From Sellimonas catena (GTDB lineage Bacteria > Bacillota > Clostridia > Lachnospirales > Lachnospiraceae), in the NCBI RefSeq assembly GCF_045063725.1, contig NZ_CP173695.1: DNA of 64,000 nt; one strand, 5' to 3'. Position 1 is the stretch's first letter. Every line of letters begins with the position of its first letter. The position numbers were made by a program, and so were the translations under genes. Of this stretch, positions 8,534 to 17,824 are shown one piece after another. Below the pieces are notes generated by a model. That model saw only the letters and a list, made by a program, of their open reading frames with translations. It had not been told where the DNA came from and made no database searches.

Positions 8534-10198
8534 ATGGGATTTACAGTAGAAGATCTCCTGCGGACGGAAGAGTGCAGAGAGATGAAACTGCTTTGCGGGG
8601 AGCAGGGCCTGAAAAATGAAATCAAAGGGGTAACGATTATCGAAGCACCGGATATCGTCAAGTTTATCAACGGAGGTGAACTTCTGCTTACGGGACTTTA
8701 TGCATTCAAATCCTGCAGCATAGAAGAGTTTGAGAATTACATTTCAGAATTCCGGAAAAAGAAAATCAGCGGGCTGATCGTAAAGAGGGGACGTCTTGTG
8801 GAGCAGGCGGACAGAAAGATCCAGCTTTTACAGGAGTACGCAAGGAAAAACCAGATCCCGCTTCTGGATGTTCCGTTCGGAATCTCGTTTCAGAAGATTC
8901 TGGCCATCGTTATGGAGCATCTGTTCAATGAGGAAGTCACGCAGTTAAAGTATTTCAAGACGACCCACGACAACTTTACGGCGCTGACTCTTGGAAACAG
9001 CGGCTCAGACAGTATGATCCGGGACATCCTCGACATGCTGGAAAAGCTGATCCGTAATCCGGTGGCTCTCTACAACCAGAACCGGACCTGCTATGCGTCT
9101 ACGTCGGGTGAGACAAAAGATCTGGAGTTTCTTGAAAATCTTCAGGACTATGATCCGGAAGTGCTGACCAACTATCAGTACTGGAGACAGGAAGGCGAGG
9201 AAGTGCAGTATCTGATCCGGATCCGGCTCAATGTGGGTGTTCAGATGTATCTGGTAGTGACGGAGAGAACAGCACCGTTTACAAAGATGGACTGCATTGC
9301 TATCGAAAATGCCATTGTGGCGCTTCAGTACGAGTTTTCCAGACAGTTCGCCATCCAGGAACTGGAGAAGAAGTTCCAGAATGATATCCTGAATAATATT
9401 CTCAACGGCAAGGTAACGTCCGAGGCGGAGATGGAGAAAAGCGCAGGACTTCTTCAGATGGACAAGGACGGAACTTACCGGGTGATTGTTTTTGGCACAA
9501 AAAATGAGGGACATTCACAGAAAGACATCAATGAAAAGCTGATGCATGTCAGTTGTCTCGAGGAAGCGGTCAGAAGGTGTCTTCCGGATCTGAAGATTCA
9601 CCGGGATCTGGATAAGATTGTTGCCATCAAGGAGGCAGATCCGACGAAAACCCAGGCGGAATGCAGAAAAGAGATGCAGGAAATCCTCAGCCGAGTGCAG
9701 GCGGAGATGAAGTATCAGAATAAGAATTTAAGCGTCCGGGCGGGCGTCGGAAGGATCGTAAAGGGGATTGAAAACCTTCCGGAATCCTACAAGGAGGCGG
9801 ACGATGCGCTCTCCTTCATCGACATCGCAGGAGATATTTCCGGCGACGGGGATGCTTCTGTCATGATGTTTTCCGATTTTGGAATCTTTAAGCTTCTCTG
9901 CCAGCTGGATGATCCGCAGACGCTTATGGAATATATACCGGAGTCACTGCAGAAGCTGCTTCAATATAAGAAGCCGCAGCAGGAGGATCTGATTATTACA
10001 CTGAAATCGTATCTGAAAAATAATCAGAATCTTTCCAAGACCGCGCAGGAGCTTTACGTCCATTACAAGACCGCGGCCTACCGGATCGAGAAGATCGCCC
10101 GGATCACGGGCATGGATTTTGACAATGCCAATGAGATGCTTGCCGTCCGGATCGGACTGGTCGTCTGCAAAATGATAGAAAATTACAACAAAAAGTAA
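8534..10198 (+). CDS. PucR-family transcriptional regulator
   Basis: This 554-aa cytoplasmic regulator has the PucR layout: an N-terminal purine-catabolism-regulator domain (about residues 5-125, with GVTIIEAPDIVKFINGGE and LPL-type core LLDVPFGISF), a GGDEF-like middle region (about 290-430) and a C-terminal PucR helix-turn-helix (about 495-550, with SKTAQELYVHYKTAAYRI). Members such as Bacillus PucR sense a purine-pathway ureide and activate purine or allantoin catabolic operons. The gene lies between two ureide units and has its own promoter and terminators on both sides, so it is the likely regulator of both. The effector is unknown. Confidence 0.9.
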   Translation: MGFTVEDLLRTEECREMKLLCGEQGLKNEIKGVTIIEAPDIVKFINGGELLLTGLYAFKSCSIEEFENYISEFRKKKISGLIVKRGRLVEQADRKIQLLQEYARKNQIPLLDVPFGISFQKILAIVMEHLFNEEVTQLKYFKTTHDNFTALTLGNSGSDSMIRDILDMLEKLIRNPVALYNQNRTCYASTSGETKDLEFLENLQDYDPEVLTNYQYWRQEGEEVQYLIRIRLNVGVQMYLVVTERTAPFTKMDCIAIENAIVALQYEFSRQFAIQELEKKFQNDILNNILNGKVTSEAEMEKSAGLLQMDKDGTYRVIVFGTKNEGHSQKDINEKLMHVSCLEEAVRRCLPDLKIHRDLDKIVAIKEADPTKTQAECRKEMQEILSRVQAEMKYQNKNLSVRAGVGRIVKGIENLPESYKEADDALSFIDIAGDISGDGDASVMMFSDFGIFKLLCQLDDPQTLMEYIPESLQKLLQYKKPQQEDLIITLKSYLKNNQNLSKTAQELYVHYKTAAYRIEKIARITGMDFDNANEMLAVRIGLVVCKMIENYNKK

Positions 10199-10216
10199 AA
10201 GAAGAAGATGCTTTTA

Positions 10217-10256
10217 GGCAGTTTATCCAATCTGGATAAACTGCCATCTTTTTTTT
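10217..10256 (+). terminator. terminator of pucR
   Basis: A perfect 13-bp stem, GGCAGTTTATCCA (10217-10229) with TGGATAAACTGCC (10233-10245), has a 3-nt loop and is followed by a long T tract. It is one of the strongest terminators in the window. Confidence 0.93.
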
Positions 10257-10335
10257 ATCATCTTCCGCCGATGTAATTTGTTAAATAATTATCTATACTG
10301 ATCTCATAAGGAAGAGCCGGAAAGGAAGGGATTAC

Positions 10336-11577
10336 GTGGAAGTTGATGTAAAAAAAGTCATGGAACATCTGGACGAAATCTATCAGTGCGGTGCAAAGCC
10401 GGACGGCACTTTTACAAGAATGGCATACTCCGAAGAGGATAAAAGAGGAAGAGCACTTTTCCGGAGCTGGTTTGAAAAACTTGGAATTCCGACACGGGTG
10501 GACGAGGCAGGCAACCTGATTGCCCGCATGGAAGGATCCGATCCGTCACTGCCGGCGATTCTTGTCGGCTTCCACCTGGACACGGTGCCGGACGGAGGAA
10601 AGTACGATGGAGCAGTCGGATGTATGGGAGGGCTTGCCGTATGTGAGACACTCAAAGCGGCGGGACAGATGCTCCGCCATCCGCTGGAAGTCATCGTCTT
10701 TACCGATGAGGAAGGCTTCCGATTTGGAAGCGGCCTGACGGGAAGCAGCGCCATCTGCGGAGAAAAGCTGGATATCAGTCCGGATGATCTGGATATGGAC
10801 GGAAGAACGAGACGGGAAGTCTTTGAAAGCTGCGGAATTGACATTGAACGTATTCCGGAGGCAAAACGGGATCCGAAGTCCATTCACTGCTTTATCGAGC
10901 TTCACATTGAGCAGGGAGGAACCCTTGATAAAAACCAGATTCCGGTAGGAATCGTATCCTCCATTGCAGGCGTGAGCCGGTACGAGGTGACTATCACAGG
11001 CGAGGCAAACCACGCAGGAAGTACGATGATGGAGGACAGAAAGGATGCCCTTGTAGCAGCATCGCAGTTTATCGCAGAAGTGCCGAAGACCGTGAAGGCC
11101 TGCGGCAACCCATACACCGTAGCGACGGTGGGGACGATCCGGGTGACACCGAATTCTGTCAATGTGGTGCCGGGTACCTGCACATTCCAGCTGGAGATCC
11201 GGGATCAGCATGCGGAAGTTATGAAAGAGATCGAGACGAAGATGTTTGCATATCTGAAGGAGATCTGTGAAGAGGGAGGCTATACTTACTCCGTTTCCCC
11301 GATTTCCTACCACGCGCCGGCCCCGATGCACGAGGCGGTCAAAGGCGCGATCGAGCGGGCCGTGAAACGGACCGGAACGAAGTACACGGTGCTCCCAAGC
11401 GGAGCATTCCACGATTCCCTGCTGATGACAGGGTTCGTACCGACGGGCATGATTTTCGTGCCGAGCGAAAAAGGAATCAGCCATTCCAGATATGAATTTA
11501 CAAAAGAAGAAGATATCGGACGCGGCTGTAATGTATTACTGGAAACTGTTTTAGAAGCAGACAATATGAAAATGTAA
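10336..11577 (+). CDS. second M20 hydantoinase/carbamoylase-family hydrolase
   Basis: This 413-aa paralogue of the 7124 gene is also an M20 hydantoinase/carbamoylase-type metal hydrolase. Visible motifs are GFHLDTVPDGG, KYDG, FTDEEGFRFGSG, ELHIEQGG, GEANHAGSTMM and a C-terminal EKGISHSRYEF. The start is GTG at 10336 after GGAAAGGAAGGG; a TATACT box at 10294-10299 may be its -10. Members hydrolyse N-carbamoyl amino acids, allantoate or ureidoglycolate-type ureides. As a second copy it could act on a different ureide, for example ureidoglycine or an N-carbamoyl amino acid. Its place upstream of an FAD oxidoreductase and ETF genes suggests a linked hydrolysis and oxidation route, but the substrate is not known. 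Confidence 0.82.
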   Translation: MEVDVKKVMEHLDEIYQCGAKPDGTFTRMAYSEEDKRGRALFRSWFEKLGIPTRVDEAGNLIARMEGSDPSLPAILVGFHLDTVPDGGKYDGAVGCMGGLAVCETLKAAGQMLRHPLEVIVFTDEEGFRFGSGLTGSSAICGEKLDISPDDLDMDGRTRREVFESCGIDIERIPEAKRDPKSIHCFIELHIEQGGTLDKNQIPVGIVSSIAGVSRYEVTITGEANHAGSTMMEDRKDALVAASQFIAEVPKTVKACGNPYTVATVGTIRVTPNSVNVVPGTCTFQLEIRDQHAEVMKEIETKMFAYLKEICEEGGYTYSVSPISYHAPAPMHEAVKGAIERAVKRTGTKYTVLPSGAFHDSLLMTGFVPTGMIFVPSEKGISHSRYEFTKEEDIGRGCNVLLETVLEADNMKM

Positions 11578-11605
11578 TGAAAAAGAATAGAAAGGAGAAC
11601 ATCTT

Positions 11606-12763
11606 ATGGAGAAGAAAAAAATTGGAATCATCGGCGGAGGAATTTCCGGAACATGTCTGGGCTATCATTTAAGCCTCTATGACAACGCGGAAGTGATCGT
11701 ATTTGAAAAAGCTACGATCGGCGGAGCTTCCACAGCTAAATCCGCAGGAACAGTATGTCTTTTTGATGACTCTCTGAAAAACAGATACTGGGACGTAAGA
11801 CTTTACGGATTTGAATCCTATCTGAAAATGGAAGCGGAAGAAAAAGGATCCGCTGGATTTGACAAGACCGGCACACTCGTTGTCGCTACAAACGAGCAGG
11901 TAGAAGCAACAATCAAAACCGGTATCGCACTTGCAAAAGCAGCAGGATATTCAGGTGAATATATCACAGATAAAGACAGAATCAAAGAGATTCTTCCGGA
12001 CATCTCCACAGAAAATATTCTTGGAGCCGGATATACACAGGATGACGGCTACTTTGACGGAACCATGATCTCCAACACTTATGCAAAGAAACTGCAGAAA
12101 AACGGCGGAGTGATCAAGACCGGCGTAAAAGTGACAGAAGTCATTGTGAAAGACAATAAAGTCAAAGGATTAAAGACAAGCGAAGGCGAAGAATATGAAT
12201 TTGACTATGTTGTAGACTGTACAGGACCATGGAGCAAATTTACAGGGGAACTTGTAGGTCTGGATGTACCGATCTGGCATACAAAAGCCGAGGCATTCTT
12301 CCTTTGCCCTCCTGGAAAGAAACTCAGCTACACATTCCCGGTACTGAAATATCCGGAATTCTATGCTTTAAGAGCGGGAGACAACATCTTTATCTGCAAA
12401 TCCCACCTCTCCATGGATCTGAACAATCCGATGCATGCAGGACAGTGGGATCCGGATAAACTTCCGGAAACAGGCGGAACAGACGATTACTTTATCGACT
12501 TCCTGCTTGATCAGCTTGAAGTAAAAGTTCCTGGAATCGTAGACAGCGGTCTTGTATCATCATGGCTGTCTTACCGTGCAGAGCCGAAGGATTTCCTTCC
12601 GATTCTTGGAGAAACTCCGGTAGAAGGATACATCCTTGCTACAGGCTACGGCGGAAATGGTGTCATCGAAGCACCGGCAGCAAGCCGTGATCTTGCAAAA
12701 CTGATTATGCGCGGCGAGTCCACTCCGTTACTGGAAGACTGGGCATTCAAACGTCTGCTTTAA
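11606..12763 (+). CDS. FAD-dependent oxidoreductase, DAO (glycine/D-amino-acid oxidase) family
   Basis: This 385-aa flavoprotein has an N-terminal dinucleotide-binding motif GGGISG (residues 10-15), an acidic end to the second strand (IVFEK), GGASTAKSAGTV around the flavin, and a C-terminal GYGGNGVIEAP typical of the DAO/DadA/sarcosine-oxidase family. These enzymes oxidise amines or alpha-amino acids. Directly downstream lie etfB and etfA, so electrons probably pass to an electron-transfer flavoprotein rather than to oxygen, which suits an anaerobe. Association with the M20 hydrolase suggests an amino acid or N-substituted amino acid released from a ureide. The substrate is not recognisable from sequence. 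Confidence 0.82.
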   Translation: MEKKKIGIIGGGISGTCLGYHLSLYDNAEVIVFEKATIGGASTAKSAGTVCLFDDSLKNRYWDVRLYGFESYLKMEAEEKGSAGFDKTGTLVVATNEQVEATIKTGIALAKAAGYSGEYITDKDRIKEILPDISTENILGAGYTQDDGYFDGTMISNTYAKKLQKNGGVIKTGVKVTEVIVKDNKVKGLKTSEGEEYEFDYVVDCTGPWSKFTGELVGLDVPIWHTKAEAFFLCPPGKKLSYTFPVLKYPEFYALRAGDNIFICKSHLSMDLNNPMHAGQWDPDKLPETGGTDDYFIDFLLDQLEVKVPGIVDSGLVSSWLSYRAEPKDFLPILGETPVEGYILATGYGGNGVIEAPAASRDLAKLIMRGESTPLLEDWAFKRLL

Positions 12764-12782
12764 TTTTAGATAAAAATCTGGT

Positions 12783-12819
12783 GCAGTCCGGCAGTGAAGT
12801 TTCTTCGCGGCCGGACTGC
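12783..12819 (+). promoter_or_regulatory. intra-operon hairpin before etfB
   Basis: GCAGTCCGGC (12783-12792) pairs perfectly with GCCGGACTGC (12810-12819), leaving a 17-nt loop. No T tract follows, so it is more likely an mRNA processing or stability element, or a weak pause, between the oxidoreductase and etfB. Confidence 0.55.
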
Positions 12820-12842
12820 TGTGAAAATTTCAGGAGGAAAAC

Positions 12843-13637
12843 ATGGATATAGCGGTTCTTATTAAACAGGTACCTGTTTCAAACAATGTATCAGTAGATC
12901 CGGAGACACATGCCCTCATCCGTGCAAGTGCAGAGGGAATGATCAATCCGGCTGACTTAAATGCAATCGAAGAAGCCATGATGCTCAAAGAGCAGACAGG
13001 CGGAAAGGTTGTAGTTTTCACGATGGGCCCTCCGGATGCCGAAAAGGCACTTCGTGAGGCAATGGCACACGGCTGTGATGAAAGCTGCCTGATCACAGAC
13101 AGGGTAGTAGCAGGAGGCGATACGATTGCGACAGCAAGAGTACTGGCCGAAGCAATCAAAAAATATGGACAGTTCGATCTGATTCTTGGCGGCGCTCTGT
13201 CTGCGGACGGAGCAACAGGTCAGGTTGGAGCAATGGTTGCGGAATGTCTTGGAATTCCTCACATCTGTGAGATTCAAAGCATCAAGTATGATGAAGCTGC
13301 TCCGGACAAAATCGAAGCGGTGAAAAAAGTATACGGGGAACGTTTCCTTGTACGTACTTCGCTGCCGGCAGTACTGTCTGTAAACTTTGGATGCAATGTG
13401 CCAAGACTTGCTACACTTCGTAGTACAAGAGCGGCAAAGAACAAACCGCTTGCTGTCTATACTAACGCGGACCTGAATCTTCCGGAGGACCAGGTCGGAA
13501 TTAAAGGTTCTCCGACAGCAGTCATCGATTCCTTCGAACCGACAGGAGGAAGAATGGCAGAAATGCTGACCGGAACACCGGAAGAACTGGCTGTGAAACT
13601 GAAAGACCTGATCGATGAGGAGAAAGGAAATTTATAA
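12843..13637 (+). CDS. etfB: electron transfer flavoprotein beta subunit
   Basis: This 264-aa protein is the smaller subunit of a soluble ETF. It has the family start MDIAVLIKQVPVS, the MNPxDL-like INPADLNAIEEA segment (about residues 38-49), MGPPDAEKALREAMAHG and GGALSADGATGQVG. The strong AGGAGG site (12832-12837) fixes the ATG. It overlaps etfA by one base, which indicates translational coupling and equal amounts of both subunits. The likely role is to accept electrons from the upstream DAO-family flavoprotein. Whether this ETF bifurcates electrons cannot be decided from sequence alone. Confidence 0.94.
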   Translation: MDIAVLIKQVPVSNNVSVDPETHALIRASAEGMINPADLNAIEEAMMLKEQTGGKVVVFTMGPPDAEKALREAMAHGCDESCLITDRVVAGGDTIATARVLAEAIKKYGQFDLILGGALSADGATGQVGAMVAECLGIPHICEIQSIKYDEAAPDKIEAVKKVYGERFLVRTSLPAVLSVNFGCNVPRLATLRSTRAAKNKPLAVYTNADLNLPEDQVGIKGSPTAVIDSFEPTGGRMAEMLTGTPEELAVKLKDLIDEEKGNL

Positions 13638-14617
13638 TGGCTAATGGAATTTGTATTTTCGCAGAAAATTATAATGGAAAATTAGAGCCGGCTTCTGCAG
13701 AACTTGTCTCCGCGGCACGTCTGATTCAGGAAACAACAAAAGAGCAGATCAGCGCGGTTGTTGTGGCAAAGGACTGCGACGGTATTATTGAAGAATTAAA
13801 AAATATTGGCGTAGAGAAAATATACGCTGTAAAGACAGATCATGATATCCTTTTTCAGGATGATGCTGCAAGTCAGGTACTTGCTGATATGATCAGAAAG
13901 ATAGATCCGTCTTCTGTTCTGATTCCGGCGACACCGGCAGGACGTTCCATATTCTCAAGAGTAGCGATGAAATTAAACTGCGGACTGACCGCAGACTGTA
14001 CAGAGCTGCTGGTGGGCACAAAAGAGGATGGAGCCTACTATATTAAACAGAACAAACCATCTTATGGAGAAAACGTTTTTGTTACCATCGTTACAAGAGA
14101 CGGATACTATCCTCAGATGATGACAGTACGTCCGGGTGTTTACACAATCCCGGAAAAGTCAGAGGGAAACGCGGAAGTTGTCTACATGGATGATATTCAG
14201 ATCCCGGAATCCAGAATTGAGATCGCGGAAATTCTGCCTCAGGAAGATTCTACAGACAGCATTCTCTCCGCGGAGATTGTTGTCGTAGGAGGAAGAGGAA
14301 CTCTGGAAGACGATAATTTTGAACTTGTAAAACAGTTTGCGGATAAGATTGGAGCTGCTATCGGCGGTACCCGTCCGATGGTAGATACAGAGACAATTCC
14401 GTTTGACCACCAGATCGGTCAGACCGGACTGACAATCCGTCCGAAAATCTGTATTTCTCTTGGTGTATCAGGAGCAATCCAGCACACAGAGGGTATCAAG
14501 GATACCAAACTTTTTGTTGCAGTTAATACCGATGAGAATGCGGCGATCTTCAAAGTGGCTGATTATGGAATGGTAGCCGATCTCCGTGAGGTTCTGGAAA
14601 ATTATCTGAAACTGTAG
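13637..14617 (+). CDS. etfA: electron transfer flavoprotein alpha subunit
   Basis: This 326-aa partner of EtfB ends in the ETF FAD-binding domain. VVVGGRGTLEDDNFEL, GAAIGGTRPMVDT, IGQTGLTIRPKICISLGVSG, IQHTEGI and INTDxNA-type AVNTDENAAIF are all visible from about residue 215. It has no N-terminal ferredoxin-like 4Fe-4S domain. Its start codon overlaps the etfB stop (TAATG). The nitroreductase gene follows after about 24 bp, so the two ETF subunits and the nitroreductase appear co-transcribed with the oxidoreductase. Confidence 0.94.
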   Translation: MANGICIFAENYNGKLEPASAELVSAARLIQETTKEQISAVVVAKDCDGIIEELKNIGVEKIYAVKTDHDILFQDDAASQVLADMIRKIDPSSVLIPATPAGRSIFSRVAMKLNCGLTADCTELLVGTKEDGAYYIKQNKPSYGENVFVTIVTRDGYYPQMMTVRPGVYTIPEKSEGNAEVVYMDDIQIPESRIEIAEILPQEDSTDSILSAEIVVVGGRGTLEDDNFELVKQFADKIGAAIGGTRPMVDTETIPFDHQIGQTGLTIRPKICISLGVSGAIQHTEGIKDTKLFVAVNTDENAAIFKVADYGMVADLREVLENYLKL

Positions 14618-14641
14618 TACAATACAACTGAGGTGAGACAA

Positions 14642-15166
14642 ATGGAATTATTAGAATTAATGAGAACAAGACACAGCATCCGCAGCTATGGCGATGCGCC
14701 GGTATCTGAGGAAGACATCACAAAAATCCTTCAGGCAGGAATGCTTTCCGCGTCAGGAAAAGCAATTCGTCCATGGGAGTTTATCGTCGTGACAGATAAA
14801 GATGTCCTGCAGAAAATGTCCGACTGCCGGGCAGGATCTGTGAAGATGCTCAAAGAAGCAGCCTGCGCTATCGTGGTAGTCGGCAATGAGGACGCATCAG
14901 ATGTCTGGATCGAGGACTGCTCCGCAGTGATGAGCAACATGCATCTGATGGCTCATGCACTGGGACTTGGCAGCTGCTGGGTACAGGGAAGACTCAGAAA
15001 AGCAGAGGACGGAAGAGACACGGAAGCATTTGTACGGGATATTCTCGGATATCCGGAAAACTACAAGCTTCAGGCGATTCTTACGGTCGGAGTGCCGGCG
15101 GAGGAAAAGAAACCTTATGAGTTAAGTGATCTTCCGACAGAGAAGATTCACTACGGAAAATTCTGA
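14642..15166 (+). CDS. nitroreductase-family flavoprotein
   Basis: This 174-aa FMN enzyme begins ELMRTRHSIRSYGDAPVSEE, the classic nitroreductase opening, and contains MLSASGKAIRPWEF, GLGSCWVQG and a C-terminal GVPAEEKKPY. Members reduce nitro, quinone or flavin substrates with NAD(P)H and act as homodimers. The ATG at 14642 is preferred over the in-frame GTG at 14633 because GAGGTG (14630-14635) is spaced correctly for the ATG. As last gene of the ETF unit it might pass electrons between NAD(P)H and flavins there. Its own substrate is unknown. Confidence 0.85.
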   Translation: MELLELMRTRHSIRSYGDAPVSEEDITKILQAGMLSASGKAIRPWEFIVVTDKDVLQKMSDCRAGSVKMLKEAACAIVVVGNEDASDVWIEDCSAVMSNMHLMAHALGLGSCWVQGRLRKAEDGRDTEAFVRDILGYPENYKLQAILTVGVPAEEKKPYELSDLPTEKIHYGKF

Positions 15167-15182
15167 TAAAACCCGGTGTCAT

Positions 15183-15231
15183 GCGGGGTGGATCTGTACA
15201 GAAAACTGTATAAATCCACCCCGCTTTTTTT
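15183..15231 (+). terminator. terminator of the ETF operon
   Basis: GCGGGGTGGAT (15183-15193) pairs perfectly with ATCCACCCCGC (15214-15224), followed by TTTTTTT. Confidence 0.93.
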
Positions 15232-15245
15232 GCGTTTTTTTGCGG

Positions 15246-15274
15246 TTGACAAACGGTATTTTTCGTGATATGTT
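15246..15274 (+). promoter_or_regulatory. sigma-A promoter of the potassium-uptake operon
   Basis: A perfect TTGACA (15246-15251) is followed after 17 bp by TATGTT (15269-15274), about 45 bp before the first gene of the ktr unit. Confidence 0.75.
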
Positions 15275-15321
15275 TAGGACAATTTCGTTATAAACAAGAA
15301 GAGAAATCAAGGTGAAAGGCG

Positions 15322-15789
15322 GTGGAGAATATGGATCTGGTCAAGAAGGTGATAGTGCTTGTCTGCAGTATCATCCTGGTAGGGTTTACCCTGACCGATT
15401 TCCATTCTGTCATTGCGGAGGATCCGGCGTATGCCGGACATCTTTTTGTCAATAAACCGGAGAAGCAGACACTCACAGCACACGAGAAGAAAAGCCATCC
15501 TGATTCGGACGCCAACAGAGAAGAAGCCGGAATTATGTGGAAGTATCTGAGAAGTGGAAAACAGAAAGCGGCCAGAGGACTGGCACTTTCCACGATCTTT
15601 CTGGCCGGGTCGGCTGCTGCATTGTTCCGGATTTTTGAAAACCGGCATTATCTGGGAGGTCTTCTCCTTCAGGTAGTTTATATGGCACGGTTCCTTTATG
15701 AACTGTCAGTGCAGAAAGACAAGGACGGCAAGAAAAGAACTTCCGCACGGAGGCTTCTGCTTTCGTTCCAGGACAGTTCAAAAATATAA
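15322..15789 (+). CDS. hypothetical two-helix membrane protein before ktrB
   Basis: This 155-aa protein is not recognised. It has a membrane helix near the N-terminus (about residues 8-27), a charged loop rich in Lys and Glu (about 45-85), a second hydrophobic segment (about 90-108) and a basic C-terminal tail. The GTG at 15322 follows AAGGTG with correct spacing; an ATG at 15331 is the alternative start. It lies between a strong promoter and ktrB (30 bp apart), so it is probably co-transcribed with the potassium transporter. A role in that transporter is only suggested by position. Confidence 0.65.
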   Translation: MENMDLVKKVIVLVCSIILVGFTLTDFHSVIAEDPAYAGHLFVNKPEKQTLTAHEKKSHPDSDANREEAGIMWKYLRSGKQKAARGLALSTIFLAGSAAALFRIFENRHYLGGLLLQVVYMARFLYELSVQKDKDGKKRTSARRLLLSFQDSSKI

Positions 15790-15819
15790 GGAAGACGTGA
15801 AAGGAATTAAGGGAAAACC

Positions 15820-17124
15820 ATGGAACGGTTTATGAATTTTATAAAGCGTCAGTCACCGGGGCTTGTCATCACATCAGGGTTTGCCATTGTGATTTTCATT
15901 GGAGCTCTGCTGCTTTTGCTTCCGTGTTCCGTGAAGGACGGGGCGACAGTGACATTTGTGGACGCACTCTTTACATCCACGAGCGCAGTCTGTGTAACCG
16001 GACTGATAGCCATTGATACGGCAGATCATTTTACTGCGATTGGACAGGCTGTTGTAGCACTGCTGATTCAGATCGGAGGTCTTGGAGTGACATCTGTCGG
16101 AGTCGGAGTTATGATCGCGGTAGGACACCGCGTCAGCTACAGGAGCCGGACACTGATCAAAGAGGCACTTAATGTGGATACCTACAGTGGAATTGTGAAG
16201 TTTGTAAAAGCGATTCTTCTGACGACGTTGTTTTTTGAAAGTTTGGGAGCAATTTTAAGCTTTATCGTATTCAGTCAGGATTATCCGACACTTCATGCCC
16301 TTGGAATCAGTGTATTCCATTCCATTGCGGCGTTTAACAATTCGGGATTTGATATTCTGGGCGGATTGAGAAATCTGATCCCGTATCAGGAGAATGTCCT
16401 GCTGAATCTGACCACCTGCGGATTGATTTTCTTTGGCGGTATCGGTTTCCTTGTCATTATGGATATTCTGAAGCAGAGAAAATTCAAGAAGCTTATGTTT
16501 CATTCAAAAGTTGTACTGACAACAAGTATTGTCCTGATTATTGTAGGGACAGTCCTGCTAAAGCTGACCGAGCACATCACATGGCTTGGCGCGTTGTTTC
16601 ACAGTGTTTCGGCGAGAACAGCAGGTTTTTCAACATATCCGATCGGAAGCTTCAGCACAGCCGGACTCTTTGTCCTCTGTGTTCTGATGTTTATCGGTGC
16701 TTCTCCGGGATCAACCGGAGGCGGTATCAAGACGAGTACATTCTTTACCCTTGCACAGGCAGTCCGGAGTATGTTTTCAAAACGTGCGGTTGGCGCATTT
16801 AAGAGAAGCATCTCAAAACAGAATGTCAGCAAGGCGTATGCGATCACACTGCTTTCTGCAATTGTCGTGGTCGTAGCGGTATTTTTGATGTGCATTATTG
16901 AGCCGGATATCGACTTTATGAAAATCCTTTTTGAAGTGATTTCGGCGTTTGGTACCGTAGGACTTTCTACCGGCATTACGCCGGATTTGAGTGATCCGGG
17001 GAAATTGATCATTATCCTTGTCATGTTTATTGGAAGACTCGGAGCTATGACCCTGATCACCATGTGGGTAAACCGGCCGGAGCCGAATATCCGGTATGCG
17101 GAAGAACAGATTTCAGTTGGTTAA
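15820..17124 (+). CDS. KtrB/TrkH-family potassium uptake channel subunit
   Basis: This 434-aa membrane protein is the ion-conducting subunit of a Trk/Ktr potassium (or sodium-coupled potassium) uptake system. The four pore-loop repeats with their filter glycines are visible: TSAVCVTGL, AFNNSGFDI, SARTAGFSTYP and AFGTVGLSTGI. The length is typical of KtrB. The next gene encodes its cytosolic RCK gating ring, so the two form a KtrAB complex in the cell membrane used for osmotic and pH balance. Confidence 0.93.
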   Translation: MERFMNFIKRQSPGLVITSGFAIVIFIGALLLLLPCSVKDGATVTFVDALFTSTSAVCVTGLIAIDTADHFTAIGQAVVALLIQIGGLGVTSVGVGVMIAVGHRVSYRSRTLIKEALNVDTYSGIVKFVKAILLTTLFFESLGAILSFIVFSQDYPTLHALGISVFHSIAAFNNSGFDILGGLRNLIPYQENVLLNLTTCGLIFFGGIGFLVIMDILKQRKFKKLMFHSKVVLTTSIVLIIVGTVLLKLTEHITWLGALFHSVSARTAGFSTYPIGSFSTAGLFVLCVLMFIGASPGSTGGGIKTSTFFTLAQAVRSMFSKRAVGAFKRSISKQNVSKAYAITLLSAIVVVVAVFLMCIIEPDIDFMKILFEVISAFGTVGLSTGITPDLSDPGKLIIILVMFIGRLGAMTLITMWVNRPEPNIRYAEEQISVG

Positions 17125-17144
17125 GAGAAAGGAATAAAATAGAG

Positions 17145-17810
17145 ATGAAAAAGAAAGCATCAGCAAAAACTTTTGGAGTGATCGGGCTGGGACGTTTTGG
17201 TATGGCGCTTGCCATGACGCTTGCAAAAGGCGAGAAAGATGTCATTGTTATTGACGAAAATGAAAGTAAAGTAAGAGAAATGAGACCGTACACGGATTAT
17301 GCATTTGTGACAAGCAATTTGAATGAAGAAAGCCTTCGGGAGGCGGGCATCCAGAATTGTGACGTGGTAATTGTCTGCATTGGTACGAATGTAGGAGTTG
17401 GAATATTAACAACACTTAGTGTCATTGAGATGGGAGTACCAAGAGTGATCTCCAAGGCGCTTAGTACAGAACAGGGAGCGGTTTTGAAAAAGATCGGTGC
17501 AGAGGTTGTCTATCCGGAAAAGGATATGGCATATTTCCTCGGGAAACGTCTGATTTCCGATAATTTTCTGGACTTCATCCATCTGAATGACAGCGTAGAG
17601 ATCCGGCAGGTACGTGTATCCGGAAGCGCGAGCGGAAAGAGTATTGAAAAACTTGCTCTTCGGAAACACTATCAGTTGAATATTATCGCTTTGGAAAGAG
17701 AGAATAAGACAACGATAGAGATCCACCCGGAAGACACTCTCAGAGAAGGCGATATCATTTCTGTAATCGGAAAGGTCGAAGATATCGACGCTTTTGAAAA
17801 TCAGCTTTAA
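17145..17810 (+). CDS. KtrA/TrkA-type RCK regulatory subunit
   Basis: This 221-aa cytosolic protein has an N-terminal RCK domain with the Rossmann motif GLGRFG and the acidic strand end VIVIDEN, followed by a C-terminal RCK_C (TrkA_C) domain from about residue 140 (VRVSGSASGKSIEKL, EDTLREGDIISVIG). It binds nucleotide (ATP/ADP or NAD) and gates the KtrB pore. The ATG at 17145 begins the conserved domain and has AGAAAGGA upstream. An in-frame ATG at 17064 would overlap ktrB by 61 bp and adds residues unlike the family, so it is rejected. Confidence 0.92.
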   Translation: MKKKASAKTFGVIGLGRFGMALAMTLAKGEKDVIVIDENESKVREMRPYTDYAFVTSNLNEESLREAGIQNCDVVIVCIGTNVGVGILTTLSVIEMGVPRVISKALSTEQGAVLKKIGAEVVYPEKDMAYFLGKRLISDNFLDFIHLNDSVEIRQVRVSGSASGKSIEKLALRKHYQLNIIALERENKTTIEIHPEDTLREGDIISVIGKVEDIDAFENQL

Positions 17811-17824
17811 CAGATAAGATAAAA

